This document shows, in pieces, positions 8,729 to 16,875 of a stretch of DNA of 50,837 bases. This DNA comes from Pseudomonas folii (GTDB taxonomy: Bacteria > Pseudomonadota > Gammaproteobacteria > Pseudomonadales > Pseudomonadaceae): NCBI RefSeq assembly GCF_014357575.1, contig NZ_JACONW010000025.1:1-50837 (forward strand), written 5' to 3'. The notes under the pieces were generated by a model. The model did no database searches. It saw nothing but the letters and a program-made list of their open reading frames with translations, and was not told where the DNA came from. A program made the position numbers and the translations under genes. Position 1 is the first letter of the stretch; each line of letters begins with the position of its first letter.

Positions 8729-9634
8729 TTATTGTGAATGGATCTTGATGCGCACAAGGTCCAGAAAATAATCCAGAACTGCCGACGAATTGCTATCGGA
8801 CCACGCCATTGCGATCCCGCTTGATAGCTCGCTCGCTTCATCCCTGAGCTGACGATAAACAACCCCGTGCCGCGTTACGTTTTTGAGTGATGCGGAGACA
8901 AACGCCATACCCCGCCCCTCAGCAATCAAGCCCAGTAATATGTGATGGTCGTCGGGTTCAGGGATCGTACGAGGCCTGAAGTTATGGCGCTCAAAGATTG
9001 CCTGGCAATGGTCATAAAACCCTGGGTTCAGCCGACGCTCGAATCGGAATATCGCCTCGTTGTTCAGGTCAGCAAAACCTAGCTTGCGCTTACGCGCGAG
9101 GGAATGACTGGCTGGCAGAGCGATCAGTACTGGCTCCTCCAGGAGCGTTTCGACATGCAGTCCTTTGGCCTCGGTATGCAGACCGATAAAAGCCACATCC
9201 ATCGTGCCGCTCTTGATGTCCCGCACAAGGCTGATCGAGTGTTTGCCCGTAGTCTTGACCATCAAACCCGGATGGCGCAGCCGTAAGAGCTCCGACACAT
9301 CGGGAATAATGCTGCGATCAAATACAGTTGTATAACCCACGCAGAATCGGCCGCATTCAATCTCGCGCGTTGCCTGTGCAATAGCCACAGCCTTCGCCGC
9401 TTGTGCCAGTGTTCGTTTGACCTCAGGCAGAAATGCCAGGCCTGCCGCAGTAAGCGTTACCCCGGTTTGAGTCCGCAGAAACAGTTCGACGCCAAGTTGA
9501 TTTTCCAACTGACGGATTTGCCTGCTGAGTGGCGGCTGGGAAATGTGCAAGCGCGTTGCTGCACGCCCAAAGTTGAGTTCTTCGCTGAGTGCAAGGAAGT
9601 AACGGAACTGTCGCAGATCAATGGCTTCGTTCAT
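8729..9634 (-). CDS. LysR-family transcriptional regulator
   Basis: A 301-residue LysR regulator. The N-terminus MNEAIDLRQFRYFLALSEEL, with RLHISQPPLSRQIRQLENQLG, is the canonical DNA-binding domain of the CatR/BenM-like branch, which often controls aromatic-acid catabolism. The effector domain includes GRFCVGYTTVFDRSIIPDV and IAEGRGMAFVSAS. It is divergent from the carboxymuconolactone-decarboxylase-like gene, and its gene lies upstream of the MHS transporter with a 177-base gap. A T-N11-A dyad (ATACC-N5-GGTAT) overlaps its own start codon, which suggests autorepression and control of the divergent gene. Confidence 0.9.
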   Translation of the reverse strand: MNEAIDLRQFRYFLALSEELNFGRAATRLHISQPPLSRQIRQLENQLGVELFLRTQTGVTLTAAGLAFLPEVKRTLAQAAKAVAIAQATREIECGRFCVGYTTVFDRSIIPDVSELLRLRHPGLMVKTTGKHSISLVRDIKSGTMDVAFIGLHTEAKGLHVETLLEEPVLIALPASHSLARKRKLGFADLNNEAIFRFERRLNPGFYDHCQAIFERHNFRPRTIPEPDDHHILLGLIAEGRGMAFVSASLKNVTRHGVVYRQLRDEASELSSGIAMAWSDSNSSAVLDYFLDLVRIKIHSQ

Positions 9635-9661
9635 ACCGAAAAGGTATCACCCAAAAGGTAT
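9633..9661. promoter_or_regulatory. Candidate LysR binding site
   Basis: ATACC at 9633-9637 and GGTAT at 9643-9647 form a dyad with a T-N11-A core. A third half-site, GGTAT at 9657-9661, makes AAAAGGTAT a 14-base direct repeat. The site begins in the LysR start codon and lies upstream of the divergent gene. Confidence 0.5.
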
Positions 9662-9721
9662 TGGATCAAAGCTCCGCGGCAGTCCTATGGTGGGTTATAC
9701 ACTTCAGTGGAGCAGGGAATT

Positions 9722-10102
9722 ATGGAAAACGAACGGTATGCCAGAGGCTTGGCAAAGCTCAGAGAGATCGATGGTCAAGCGGGCGAAAACGTTATTGAAA
9801 GCCTGAAAGACATTGCACCTGATTTCGCACGGTTACTCATAGAGTTTCCGTTTGGCGATATCTATTCAAGACCGGGTCTAGACCTCAGAAGCAGAGAGCT
9901 GGCAGTCGTCGCAGCGCTCACCGCCATGGGCAACGCCGCACCGCAACTCAAGGTGCATATCCACGGCGCTCGCAACGTCGGCTGCACTGAACAAGAGATT
10001 ATCGAAATCATCATGCAGATGGCCGTGTATGCAGGATTCCCCGCTGCGTTGAACGGTTTGTTTGCTGCCAAGGAAGTGTTTGCACAGCACGACAGCCCAT
10101 AG
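9722..10102 (+). CDS. Carboxymuconolactone decarboxylase family protein
   Basis: A 126-residue all-alpha protein of the CMD/AhpD-like family. The central blocks are SRELAVVAALTAMGNAAPQLKVHIHGARNVGCTEQEIIEII and YAGFPAALNGLFAAKEVF. The single cysteine in VGCTEQE is not the CxxC pair of peroxidase-active AhpD, so the protein resembles 4-carboxymuconolactone decarboxylase (PcaC) more than an alkylhydroperoxidase. Length agrees with PcaC, but no other protocatechuate-pathway gene is nearby. The ATG at 9722 follows AGGGA with good spacing. Being divergent from LysR, it is probably that regulator's main target, together with the MHS transporter. Confidence 0.85.
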   Translation: MENERYARGLAKLREIDGQAGENVIESLKDIAPDFARLLIEFPFGDIYSRPGLDLRSRELAVVAALTAMGNAAPQLKVHIHGARNVGCTEQEIIEIIMQMAVYAGFPAALNGLFAAKEVFAQHDSP

Positions 10103-10119
10103 CTGTCTGTGTGGTGTTC

Positions 10120-10211
10120 TATGTGGGAGCGGTGCTTGCCCGCGATAAAGGCGACACGGTCTGAAGGATATACCGCGGTGTTCGTATCACGGGCAAGCAC
10201 CGTTCCCACAT
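10120..10211. repeat. REPIN (two inverted REP units)
   Basis: ATGTGGGAGCGGTGCTTGCC followed by CGCGATA at the left, and TATCACGGGCAAGCACC followed by GTTCCCACAT at the right, are near-perfect inverted REP cores separated by about 40 bases. It lies between convergent genes. The same core family forms the cluster at 15275-15655. Confidence 0.85.
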
Positions 10212-10319
10212 AAATCGCATCTATTCAGTGATTTATGTTTGTTTTATAAAAGCTCTCAATCAGTGTCATATCGACTTTCTAACCGAGCGTTTAAAACACA
10301 TCGACAACGTCTAGGATAA

Positions 10320-11462
10320 CTAGCGTGTGGTGCGTCCCAGTTGCCAGACCCGAGCGACATCCCTTGCCCGTTCCTGCAATAAACGCGGTGCGTCCTGACA
10401 GGCTTCTACCAGGGTCATCGGACCGGAAACTACCGAAAAGGCAGCGGTAATACCGTGCTGATACAGCGCTTCATAGCCTTCTCCCAATGTTCCGGCAAGT
10501 ATCACCACCGGCACGCCATGCTTCTGGGCGACGCGGGCCACGCCCATGGGGGTTTTGCCTCTCAGGGTCTGGAAGTCGCAACTGCCCTCCCCGCTGATCA
10601 CCAGGTCTGCGTCCCGGACTTTTTCTGCAAGGCCAACCAGTTCAGCCACCACTTCAACACCCGGTCGAAACCCTGCCCTCAGGAATGCTTTCGCGGCAAA
10701 GCCCATGCCTCCGGCGGCACCCGCGCCGGGTTCGTCTCGCACATCGCGTTCGAGGACGGCCGCGCAACAATCGGCGTAGCGCGCCAGTGCGTGATCCAGC
10801 GATTGTATTTGCTCAGGGCTTGCACCTTTTTGCCGGCCAAAGGTAAAGGAGGCCCCTTGTGGTCCGCACAGCGGGTTATCGACATCAGCGGCGATCTCAA
10901 AGCTGACCGACTGCAAACGGGGGTCCATACCACTCAGGTCGATGCGCGCAAGATCGGCGAGCGCGAGACCGCCGGGAGCCAACGGTTTTTCTTGCACATC
11001 ATAAAACCGCACACCCAATGCAGTGAGCATGCCCGCACCGCCGTCGTTGGTTGCGCTGCCGCCGATGGTCAATACGACTTTCTCGGCACCTGCATTCAGA
11101 GCTTCGACAATCAATTGGCCAGTACCGACAGTCGACGTGATGCAGGCGTTGCGCTGTGCCACCGCCACCAGTTGCAGACCGCTGGCTTCAGCCATTTCGA
11201 TGATTGCAGTACGCGACTCGGGCAACCAACCCCATTGAGCGGTAACGTCTGTGCCCAGTGGGCCGGTGACAATGTGCTGACGTCGTTCACCGTCGAGTAC
11301 TGCCAGGATTGCATCCACGGTGCCCTCACCGCCGTCGGCCATGGGGCATTGAACCAGTTCTGCGGAAGGGAAAACTTCAGCCAGGCCCAGCGCGATAGCT
11401 TGAGCAACATCGGCCGCACTCAGGCTGTCTTTAAACGAATCAGGTGCTATGACGATCTTCAT
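10320..11462 (-). CDS. Glycerate 2-kinase (GarK/GlxK family)
   Basis: A 380-residue enzyme of the GarK-type glycerate kinase family, which phosphorylates D-glycerate with ATP to 2-phosphoglycerate. It starts with the diagnostic MKIVIAPDSFKDSLSAADVA, then PMADGGEGTVDA (residues 40-51), LTIGGSATNDGGAGMLTALG (131-150) and DEPGAGAAGGMGFA (243-256). The motif usually read as GEGRxDxQT is here GEGSCDFQT (291-299), with Ser in place of the common Arg. The start follows GGAGAG. In relatives this enzyme finishes glucarate/galactarate breakdown under CdaR control. Here only a CdaR-like fragment remains upstream, so present regulation is unclear. Length is normal and the frame is intact. Confidence 0.93.
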   Translation of the reverse strand: MKIVIAPDSFKDSLSAADVAQAIALGLAEVFPSAELVQCPMADGGEGTVDAILAVLDGERRQHIVTGPLGTDVTAQWGWLPESRTAIIEMAEASGLQLVAVAQRNACITSTVGTGQLIVEALNAGAEKVVLTIGGSATNDGGAGMLTALGVRFYDVQEKPLAPGGLALADLARIDLSGMDPRLQSVSFEIAADVDNPLCGPQGASFTFGRQKGASPEQIQSLDHALARYADCCAAVLERDVRDEPGAGAAGGMGFAAKAFLRAGFRPGVEVVAELVGLAEKVRDADLVISGEGSCDFQTLRGKTPMGVARVAQKHGVPVVILAGTLGEGYEALYQHGITAAFSVVSGPMTLVEACQDAPRLLQERARDVARVWQLGRTTR

Positions 11463-11525
11463 TGATGCTCTCCGGCGATCTATTTGTTGTGCCTTCAGGC
11501 TGACACCTTACCCATCGTGCAAGCT

Positions 11526-11624
11526 TTAGTCTGCGGTCATGTGTAATAGCTGCGCGTAAGTACCCGGCGCTTGCGGACCACCGGTCAGGCTCAGCACGCC
11601 GATGAAGCGCCCATCAAGGTCCGG
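11526..11624 (-). pseudogene. Remnant of a CdaR-like sugar-diacid regulator
   Basis: The reverse strand reads about 32 codons, DLDGRFIGVLSLTGGP then QAPGTYAQLLHMTAD and a TAA stop. This resembles the end of the sugar-diacid recognition domain of CdaR (pattern G-IGVIGLTG-P--------LVRMTAE). A TGA precedes the segment in frame, and neither the rest of that domain nor the C-terminal helix-turn-helix is present. Codon usage looks coding-like. It sits 63 bases upstream of the glycerate kinase start on the same strand, where a CdaR-family gene would make sense. The assignment is from memory of the family, so moderate confidence only. Confidence 0.4.
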
Positions 11625-11679
11625 TCACCGTTTTTACAAGTCAGCTGCGCGACACCAAACAAGCGGACCGAGAAATACA

Positions 11680-11725
11680 AATTGGTCGGTCCAATTCAGG
11701 ATAAATAAATATTGGTCTTGCCAAT
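11680..11725. promoter_or_regulatory. Twin ExuR/UxuR-like operators ATTGG-N5-CCAAT
   Basis: AATTGGTCGGTCCAATT (11680-11696) and ATTGGTCTTGCCAAT (11711-11725) share arms and spacer length, with centres 30 bases apart, about three helical turns. They resemble the E. coli UxuR/ExuR operator (AAATTGGTATACCAATTT). They lie 155 bases before the dehydrogenase-uxaA-GntR operon. The rest of this 417-base gap holds the CdaR remnant and no further gene. Confidence 0.65.
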
Positions 11726-11879
11726 AAAATTCCCGGCGTGTAGTTTTCAGGCGTGATCATCCGAGCGGGCACCTGCCCGACTACAACAAAAAGAGATCAA
11801 CAAAAAGAGATCCTCCTGATGTGTAGATATCCCGCCTGCAGCGCGCTCGGTGCCCTTTCCCCGACCAAGGAGCATCAGC

Positions 11880-12890
11880 ATGCTGACCGTCATCTGTAAC
11901 GAACCCGGCTCGTTAACCGCTATCGAACGCGATAAGCCGCTCAGAAAAGCCGGAGAAGTCCTCATCCGCGTCAAGCGCGTGGGTGTCTGCGGCACCGACC
12001 TGCATATTTTCACCGGCAACCAGCCTTACCTCGAATACCCACGAGTCATGGGCCATGAGTTCTCCGGGGTCGTCGAAGACGCCGACAGCACCAGCGAGCT
12101 TGCTGCTGGCGACGTGGTTTACGTGATGCCCTACCTTTCATGCGGGACATGCATTGCCTGCAAACAGGGCAAAACCAACTGCTGCACCCGAATCCAGGTG
12201 CTGGGGGTTCACTGCGACGGGGCGTTCACCGAATACCTGAGCATCCCCCAGGCATTCGTTCATAAAGCGGCGGGTGTTTCTCTTGATCAGGCCGCGATGA
12301 TCGAATTTCTCTCGATCGGAGCCCATGCGGTGCGTCGCTCAAATGTGCAGGCGGACAAGCGCGTGCTGGTGGTCGGCACCGGTCCGATTGGCATGGCCGC
12401 GGCGATCTTCGCTAGTCTTCGCGGCGCGAAGGTCACGGTACTGGATACCCGCGAAGACCGTCTGGCCTTCTGTAGCCAACACTTGAACATTCAAGAAGCG
12501 GTGCAAATCGGCGAAGGCGACAAGCAGGCTTTGGCCGACCTCACAGAAGGTGATTTTTTCGACGTGGTATTCGACGCCACTGGCAATGCCCGGGCCATGG
12601 AACGCGGCTTCGAGTTCATCGCGCACGGCGGCACCTACGTCATGATTTCAGTGGTTCGGGACTCAATCACCTTCTCCGACCCTGAGTTTCACAAGCGTGA
12701 AGCCACCCTGATGGGCAGCCGTAACGCCACCAAGGAGGACTTCCACTATGTGGAGGAATGCTTGCGCAACGGCCTGATCCCGGATGCAGCGCTGAACACC
12801 CATCGGCTGACGCTCAAAGATGTTGCCGAATCGTTCACCACACTGCTCGACCCGAAACAGGGCGTCGTCAAAGCCATCATCGAGTGCTGA
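11880..12890 (+). CDS. Zinc-binding dehydrogenase, L-galactonate 5-dehydrogenase-like
   Basis: A 336-residue medium-chain dehydrogenase. The catalytic zinc ligands lie in VGVCGTDLHIF and YPRVMGHEFSGVV. The structural-zinc cysteines are in SCGTCIACKQGKTNCC, and the NAD-binding motif is VVGTGPIGMAAA. The block FSDPEFHKREATLMGSRNAT closely matches E. coli LgoD (YjjN), which oxidises L-galactonate to D-tagaturonate. The ATG at 11880 follows AAGGAG. It is cotranscribed with altronate dehydratase (24-base gap), which fits a route from L-galactonate through tagaturonate and altronate to 2-keto-3-deoxygluconate. The intermediate tagaturonate reductase is not encoded here. Other aldonate or polyol substrates are possible. 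Confidence 0.85.
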   Translation: MLTVICNEPGSLTAIERDKPLRKAGEVLIRVKRVGVCGTDLHIFTGNQPYLEYPRVMGHEFSGVVEDADSTSELAAGDVVYVMPYLSCGTCIACKQGKTNCCTRIQVLGVHCDGAFTEYLSIPQAFVHKAAGVSLDQAAMIEFLSIGAHAVRRSNVQADKRVLVVGTGPIGMAAAIFASLRGAKVTVLDTREDRLAFCSQHLNIQEAVQIGEGDKQALADLTEGDFFDVVFDATGNARAMERGFEFIAHGGTYVMISVVRDSITFSDPEFHKREATLMGSRNATKEDFHYVEECLRNGLIPDAALNTHRLTLKDVAESFTTLLDPKQGVVKAIIEC

Positions 12891-12914
12891 AAAAACGCAT
12901 TTAGAGGACGCACC

Positions 12915-14438
12915 ATGAACCAGCCCTCCTTGCTTGTTTTGTCACCCGGGGATGACGTCGCTGTCGCCCGAGGTGACATCGCCGAAGGCCAGCAGCTCAG
13001 CGCCGACGGCATTGAGCTGATCGCCCGGCAGTCGATTCCGTCCGGCCACAAGATTGCCCTGCGCGGCGTATCGACCGGGCAACACGTGCTCAAGTATGGC
13101 CAGCCCATCGGCCAGGCAACGCAGAACATCGAGCCCGGCGACTATGTCCATGTGCATAACCTGGCCATGCCGACCGTTAATTCCGAACACAGCGTGCAGA
13201 ACGTCTATTCGCCCACTGCATTGAGCCACGAGCCAGCCACGTTCGAAGGTTACCTGCGCGACGATGGACGGGTCGGCACCCGCAATTACATTGGCATCAT
13301 TTCCAGCGTCAACTGCTCCGCAACTGTCTGCAAGCACATTGCCCAAGCGTTCACTGCCGAGCGCCTGAAGGACTTTCCCAATGTTGATGGCGTGGTTGCC
13401 ATCACCCATGGCAGCGGTTGCGGCATGGGCGCCAAAGGTGAAGGCATCGACATCCTCAAGCGGACGTTAAGCGGCTACGCGAATCACGCCAACTTTGCCG
13501 GTGTGCTGTTGATTGGCCTGGGGTGTGAGGTCAACCAACTGACCCCATTGCTGGATGAGCTTGACGACCGCGCAGCCCTGTTGAAGGCCAGTCTGATCAT
13601 CCAGGATGCGGGCGGCACACGTGAAACCGTACAACGCGGCATCGCCCATATAGAGGCAATGTTGCCAATCATCAATAAATTCCAGCGTACAACCGTAGCG
13701 GCCAGCAACCTGTGCGTCGGTCTGCAATGCGGCGGTTCAGACGGTTATTCGGGCATCACCGCCAATCCGGCACTGGGCGCAGCGGTCGATCTGTTGGTGC
13801 AACAAGGCGGCACCGCGATACTTTCGGAAACCCCTGAAATCTACGGCGCTGAACACTTGCTCACGGCCCGCGCCGCCGCCCCGGAAATCGCAGCGCAATT
13901 GATGGAGCGGATTCGCTGGTGGGAAGCCTACGTCCGCCACAACGACGGTGACATGAACAACAACCCCTCGCCCGGCAACAAGGCCGGGGGCATCACCACC
14001 ATTCTGGAAAAATCCCTGGGTGCGGTGGCCAAAGCAGGTGCTACCGGCTTGATGGGGGTTTACCAGTACGCTGAAACCATTAAAGCCCGGGGGCTGGTGT
14101 TCATGGACACGCCGGGCTATGACCCGGTGTCTGCGACAGGTCAGGTGGCAGGCGGTGCGAACCTCATTTGCTTTACCACCGGCCGGGGTTCGACGTACGG
14201 TTGCAAGCCCACACCCTCGCTGAAGATTGCTACCAATACGGGGCTGTTCCAACGCATGGAGCTGGATATGGATTTCAATGCCGGGGGGATTGTCGACGGG
14301 GTTGAGTCCGTGGCCGAGTCAGGTCAACGGTTGTTCCAGTTGATGCTCGATACCGCCTCCGGACGGCAAACCTGCAGTGAAGAAAATGGCTTGGGGGATA
14401 ACGAGTTTTTGCCATGGCAGATCGGCGCGGTGATGTGA
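12915..14438 (+). CDS. uxaA: Altronate dehydratase
   Basis: A 507-residue UxaA/GarD-family dehydratase that converts D-altronate to 2-keto-3-deoxy-D-gluconate with a divalent metal. It has an N-terminal SAF domain (about residues 12-90, GDIAEGQQLSADG...HKIALR), a linker, and the large catalytic domain beginning with GYLRDDGRVGTRNYIGIISSVNCSA. HGSGCGMGAKGEGID and GLGCEVNQ are characteristic. The paralogous galactarate dehydratase GarD has a similar layout, but the uronate context and best motif memory favour altronate. The start follows GAGG. It is the second gene of a three-gene operon with the LgoD-like dehydrogenase and an FCD regulator, downstream of two ExuR-like operators. Confidence 0.92.
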   Translation: MNQPSLLVLSPGDDVAVARGDIAEGQQLSADGIELIARQSIPSGHKIALRGVSTGQHVLKYGQPIGQATQNIEPGDYVHVHNLAMPTVNSEHSVQNVYSPTALSHEPATFEGYLRDDGRVGTRNYIGIISSVNCSATVCKHIAQAFTAERLKDFPNVDGVVAITHGSGCGMGAKGEGIDILKRTLSGYANHANFAGVLLIGLGCEVNQLTPLLDELDDRAALLKASLIIQDAGGTRETVQRGIAHIEAMLPIINKFQRTTVAASNLCVGLQCGGSDGYSGITANPALGAAVDLLVQQGGTAILSETPEIYGAEHLLTARAAAPEIAAQLMERIRWWEAYVRHNDGDMNNNPSPGNKAGGITTILEKSLGAVAKAGATGLMGVYQYAETIKARGLVFMDTPGYDPVSATGQVAGGANLICFTTGRGSTYGCKPTPSLKIATNTGLFQRMELDMDFNAGGIVDGVESVAESGQRLFQLMLDTASGRQTCSEENGLGDNEFLPWQIGAVM

Positions 14439-14536
14439 TAGCGGCTTGAATCCAGACAGCATGGACGGTTTCATTAGCGGCGAAACAATCGGTCGCTATG
14501 GTAGCCTTCGCCAACTTTCCGAGGGACGCCGTCGCC

Positions 14537-15250
14537 ATGGTTTCACCGATCAACGCCGCTGAGCGAAAGCCGTATCAGAAAATCGCCGATCAATTGCGCA
14601 ATTACATTGCGCAGGCGGACTTCAAAACCGGTGCCAGGCTTCCCCCTGAACGTGACCTGACGCGGTTGCTGGGGGTATCGCGACCTTCGCTGCGCGAGGC
14701 TTTGATTGCACTGGAGATCGAAGGCGCCGTCGAAATCAAGATGGGCTCAGGCGTTTATGTGCGCGCCAACCAAAAGGAAGGCAGCAGCAAACCTGTGACG
14801 TTGGGCGAGAGCCCCTCGGAGTTGATGCAGGCCCGAGCGTTGATCGAAGGCGAAAGCGTGATTCTGGCCTGTTTGCATGGCAAGAAAAGTGACTACCGCT
14901 ATTTGCAGGACTGCATCGACGCCATGCGCGCAAGCATTGCCAACGGCCTGCCACCGCTGGAGGACGACCGCAAATTTCATCACCGTCTGGCTAAAATGAG
15001 CGGCAACTCGGCACTGGTGCGAATTATCACTGCACTGTTTGATGAGCGACACAATCCAATTTCTGCTCACCTCAGCAAGCATTCAGAGAACGCGTCAACC
15101 TGGGAAGCGGCAGTCATTGAGCATGAGGCGATTCTGCGTGCGGTTGCCAATAAGGACGTGCTCGGCGCCCAGACCTCGATGCGCCAGCATTTGAGTCGCT
15201 CGGAAGGACGCTGGCTGCAGGCGCTGGAGCCTGAGGATGTCAGGAGTTAG
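14537..15250 (+). CDS. GntR-family FCD regulator (ExuR/UxuR-like)
   Basis: A 237-residue FadR-subfamily GntR regulator. The winged helix spans about residues 8-75 (YQKIADQLRNYIAQADFKTGARLPPERDLTRLLGVSRPSLREALIALE), followed by a GSGVYVR wing and the helical FCD domain with D-KFHHRLA metal-binding histidines. This architecture and the operon with uxaA match E. coli ExuR/UxuR, repressors relieved by tagaturonate, fructuronate or galacturonate. The ATG at 14537 fits the N-terminus of the family; an upstream ATG at 14498 would add 13 unusual residues. It probably binds the twin ATTGG-N5-CCAAT sites at 11680-11725 and so represses its own operon. Confidence 0.88.
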   Translation: MVSPINAAERKPYQKIADQLRNYIAQADFKTGARLPPERDLTRLLGVSRPSLREALIALEIEGAVEIKMGSGVYVRANQKEGSSKPVTLGESPSELMQARALIEGESVILACLHGKKSDYRYLQDCIDAMRASIANGLPPLEDDRKFHHRLAKMSGNSALVRIITALFDERHNPISAHLSKHSENASTWEAAVIEHEAILRAVANKDVLGAQTSMRQHLSRSEGRWLQALEPEDVRS

Positions 15251-15274
15251 TGTTGACTTTATATCTGTGGCGCC

Positions 15275-15655
15275 TGCATCGCGGGCAAGCACCGCTCCCA
15301 CATGAGATCGCAGCTTCCTGCTGGAGCCGCGCTTGCCCGCGAACCAGTCGACGCGGTATGGCAGAAAAACTGCTTTATCGTTCTTCGCGGGCAAGCACCG
15401 CTCCCACAGGAGATCGTAGCTCCCTGTTGGAGCCGGGCTTACCCGCGAACCAGTCGACGCGGTATGGCAGAAAACCGCTTTATCGTTCTTCGCGGCAAGC
15501 CTCGCTCCAACAGGGGAACACGGTCTCATGTGGGAACCGGGCTTGGTCTGGGCTGCACTCGAGCGATATATGTGTGGCGTCCGCATCGCAGGCAAGCCCG
15601 GCTCCCACATGAGATCGCATTCCCCCTGTGGGAGCGGTGCTTGCCCGCGATATAG
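15275..15655. repeat. Cluster of about eight REP units with a 106-bp tandem duplication
   Basis: Alternating REP cores (GCGGGCAAGCACCGCTCCCA in one direction, GGAGCCGCGCTTGCCCGCGA in the other) begin near 15280, 15320, 15387, 15428, 15490, 15530, 15585 and 15629; some are degenerate. A segment starting GAACCAGTCGACGCGGTATG at 15341 recurs at 15447, a period of 106 bases. The region lies between the convergent GntR and uxuA genes. It reads open in several frames but only because of the repeats. Confidence 0.88.
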
Positions 15656-15682
15656 GCGCTAAGGTCTATCAGACGGACAACA

Positions 15683-16858
15683 TCAACTCAACTGCTGCCG
15701 CACAGCCAGTTCCACCCCGCGAATCTCTGCCAGGCCTTTGAGCCGACCAATCAGCGAGTAACCAGGATTGCTCTTGCGATGTTGATCGTCCAGCAATTGA
15801 TGCCCATGGTCCGGGCGCAATGGCAGGCGTGGGCCGCCTTCGCGTTCACGTCTACGCTCCTCGGTGACCAGCTCACGGATAACCCCGACCATATCAACGT
15901 CGCCGCCCAGGTGATGGGCTTCGTGGAAGCTGCGCGGGTCCGCCTCGCGGCGGGTTGAGCGCAGGTGCGTGAAGTAGATGTACGGCGCAAAGTGCTTGGC
16001 CATGGCCACAAGATCGTTGTCTTCGCGTACACCGTAAGAGCCGGTGCAGAACGTCAGGCCATTGGCCTGGCTAGGCGCGGCGTCCAGCAACCATTGCGCA
16101 TCGGCGGCGGTGGACAGAATGCGCGGCAGCCCCAGCAGTGCACGGGGTGGGTCGTCCGGGTGGATCGCCATCCGCACGCCAACTTCCTCCGCCACCGGAA
16201 TCACTGCACGCAGAAAGTACCCCAGATGCTCACGCAAACGGGCTTCGTCGATATCAGCGTAAGTACGCAGCAAGGCTCGAAAATCTTCCAGGGTGTAATG
16301 CTCCTCGGCGCCCGGTAAACCTGCAATCAGGGTATTGACCAACGCCTGGCTCTGGCTTTCGGTCAGCCCTTCAAAATAGGTTTTGGCCTGCTGAATATCC
16401 TCGGCACTGTACTCGGCTTCTGCCCCCGGACGCTTGAGGATGAACAGGTCGAAGGCGGCAAACGCGGTCTGGTCGAAACGCAGTGCCCAACCACCGTCTG
16501 CCAGTTCCCAGGCCAGGTCGGTACGTGTCCAGTCCAGGACCGGCATGAAGTTGTAGCAGACGATATCAATGCCGCAACTGGCCAGGTTACGCACGCTCTG
16601 CTGGTAGTTGGCGATGTACTCATCACGTCGGCCGCAGCCGCGCTTGATGTCTTCATGTACCGGGATGCTTTCCACCACTGACCAGGTCAGGCCAGCATCT
16701 TCGATCATTGCTTTGCGCGCCGCGATGGCCTCTACTGGCCACACTTCGCCGTTGGGGATTTCATGCAGCGCAGTGACGATGCCGGTCGCTCCGGTTTGCC
16801 GGACATCCGCCAGGGAGATCGGGTCTTTGGGGCCAAACCAGCGCCATGTCTGTTCCAT
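15683..16858 (-). CDS. uxuA: Mannonate dehydratase
   Basis: A 391-residue UxuA-type, iron/manganese-dependent dehydratase with a xylose-isomerase-like TIM barrel. It converts D-mannonate to 2-keto-3-deoxy-D-gluconate. Recognisable blocks are [40 protein letters not shown] at the start, [16 protein letters not shown] (about 58-73), [33 protein letters not shown] and TFCTGSYG. The ATG follows AAAGGAGAAG. It is the last gene of a six-gene leftward operon, 17 bases after uxuB. The operon also encodes ManD, an unrelated enzyme with the same activity, so one of them may serve another aldonate or different conditions. Confidence 0.94.
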   Translation of the reverse strand: MEQTWRWFGPKDPISLADVRQTGATGIVTALHEIPNGEVWPVEAIAARKAMIEDAGLTWSVVESIPVHEDIKRGCGRRDEYIANYQQSVRNLASCGIDIVCYNFMPVLDWTRTDLAWELADGGWALRFDQTAFAAFDLFILKRPGAEAEYSAEDIQQAKTYFEGLTESQSQALVNTLIAGLPGAEEHYTLEDFRALLRTYADIDEARLREHLGYFLRAVIPVAEEVGVRMAIHPDDPPRALLGLPRILSTAADAQWLLDAAPSQANGLTFCTGSYGVREDNDLVAMAKHFAPYIYFTHLRSTRREADPRSFHEAHHLGGDVDMVGVIRELVTEERRREREGGPRLPLRPDHGHQLLDDQHRKSNPGYSLIGRLKGLAEIRGVELAVRQQLS

Positions 16859-16875
16859 GTGCTTCTCCTTTCTTG

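Noticed and set aside
10455..11465. 336-codon plus-strand open frame opposite glycerate kinase
   Set aside because: No recognisable protein, no ribosome binding site, and the reverse frame carries clear kinase motifs.
14468..14486. GTTTC-N9-GAAAC inverted repeat before the FCD regulator
   Set aside because: Half-sites face the wrong way for a KdgR box and spacing differs; no second copy seen.
15250..15655. Two overlapping plus-strand open frames of about 120 codons
   Set aside because: They translate the REP cluster (repeated RGQAPLPQEI-like units) and arise only from the repeats.
15275..15655. Possible CRISPR array
   Set aside because: Repeats are imperfect inverted REP cores with uneven spacing and a tandemly duplicated spacer; no cas genes are present.
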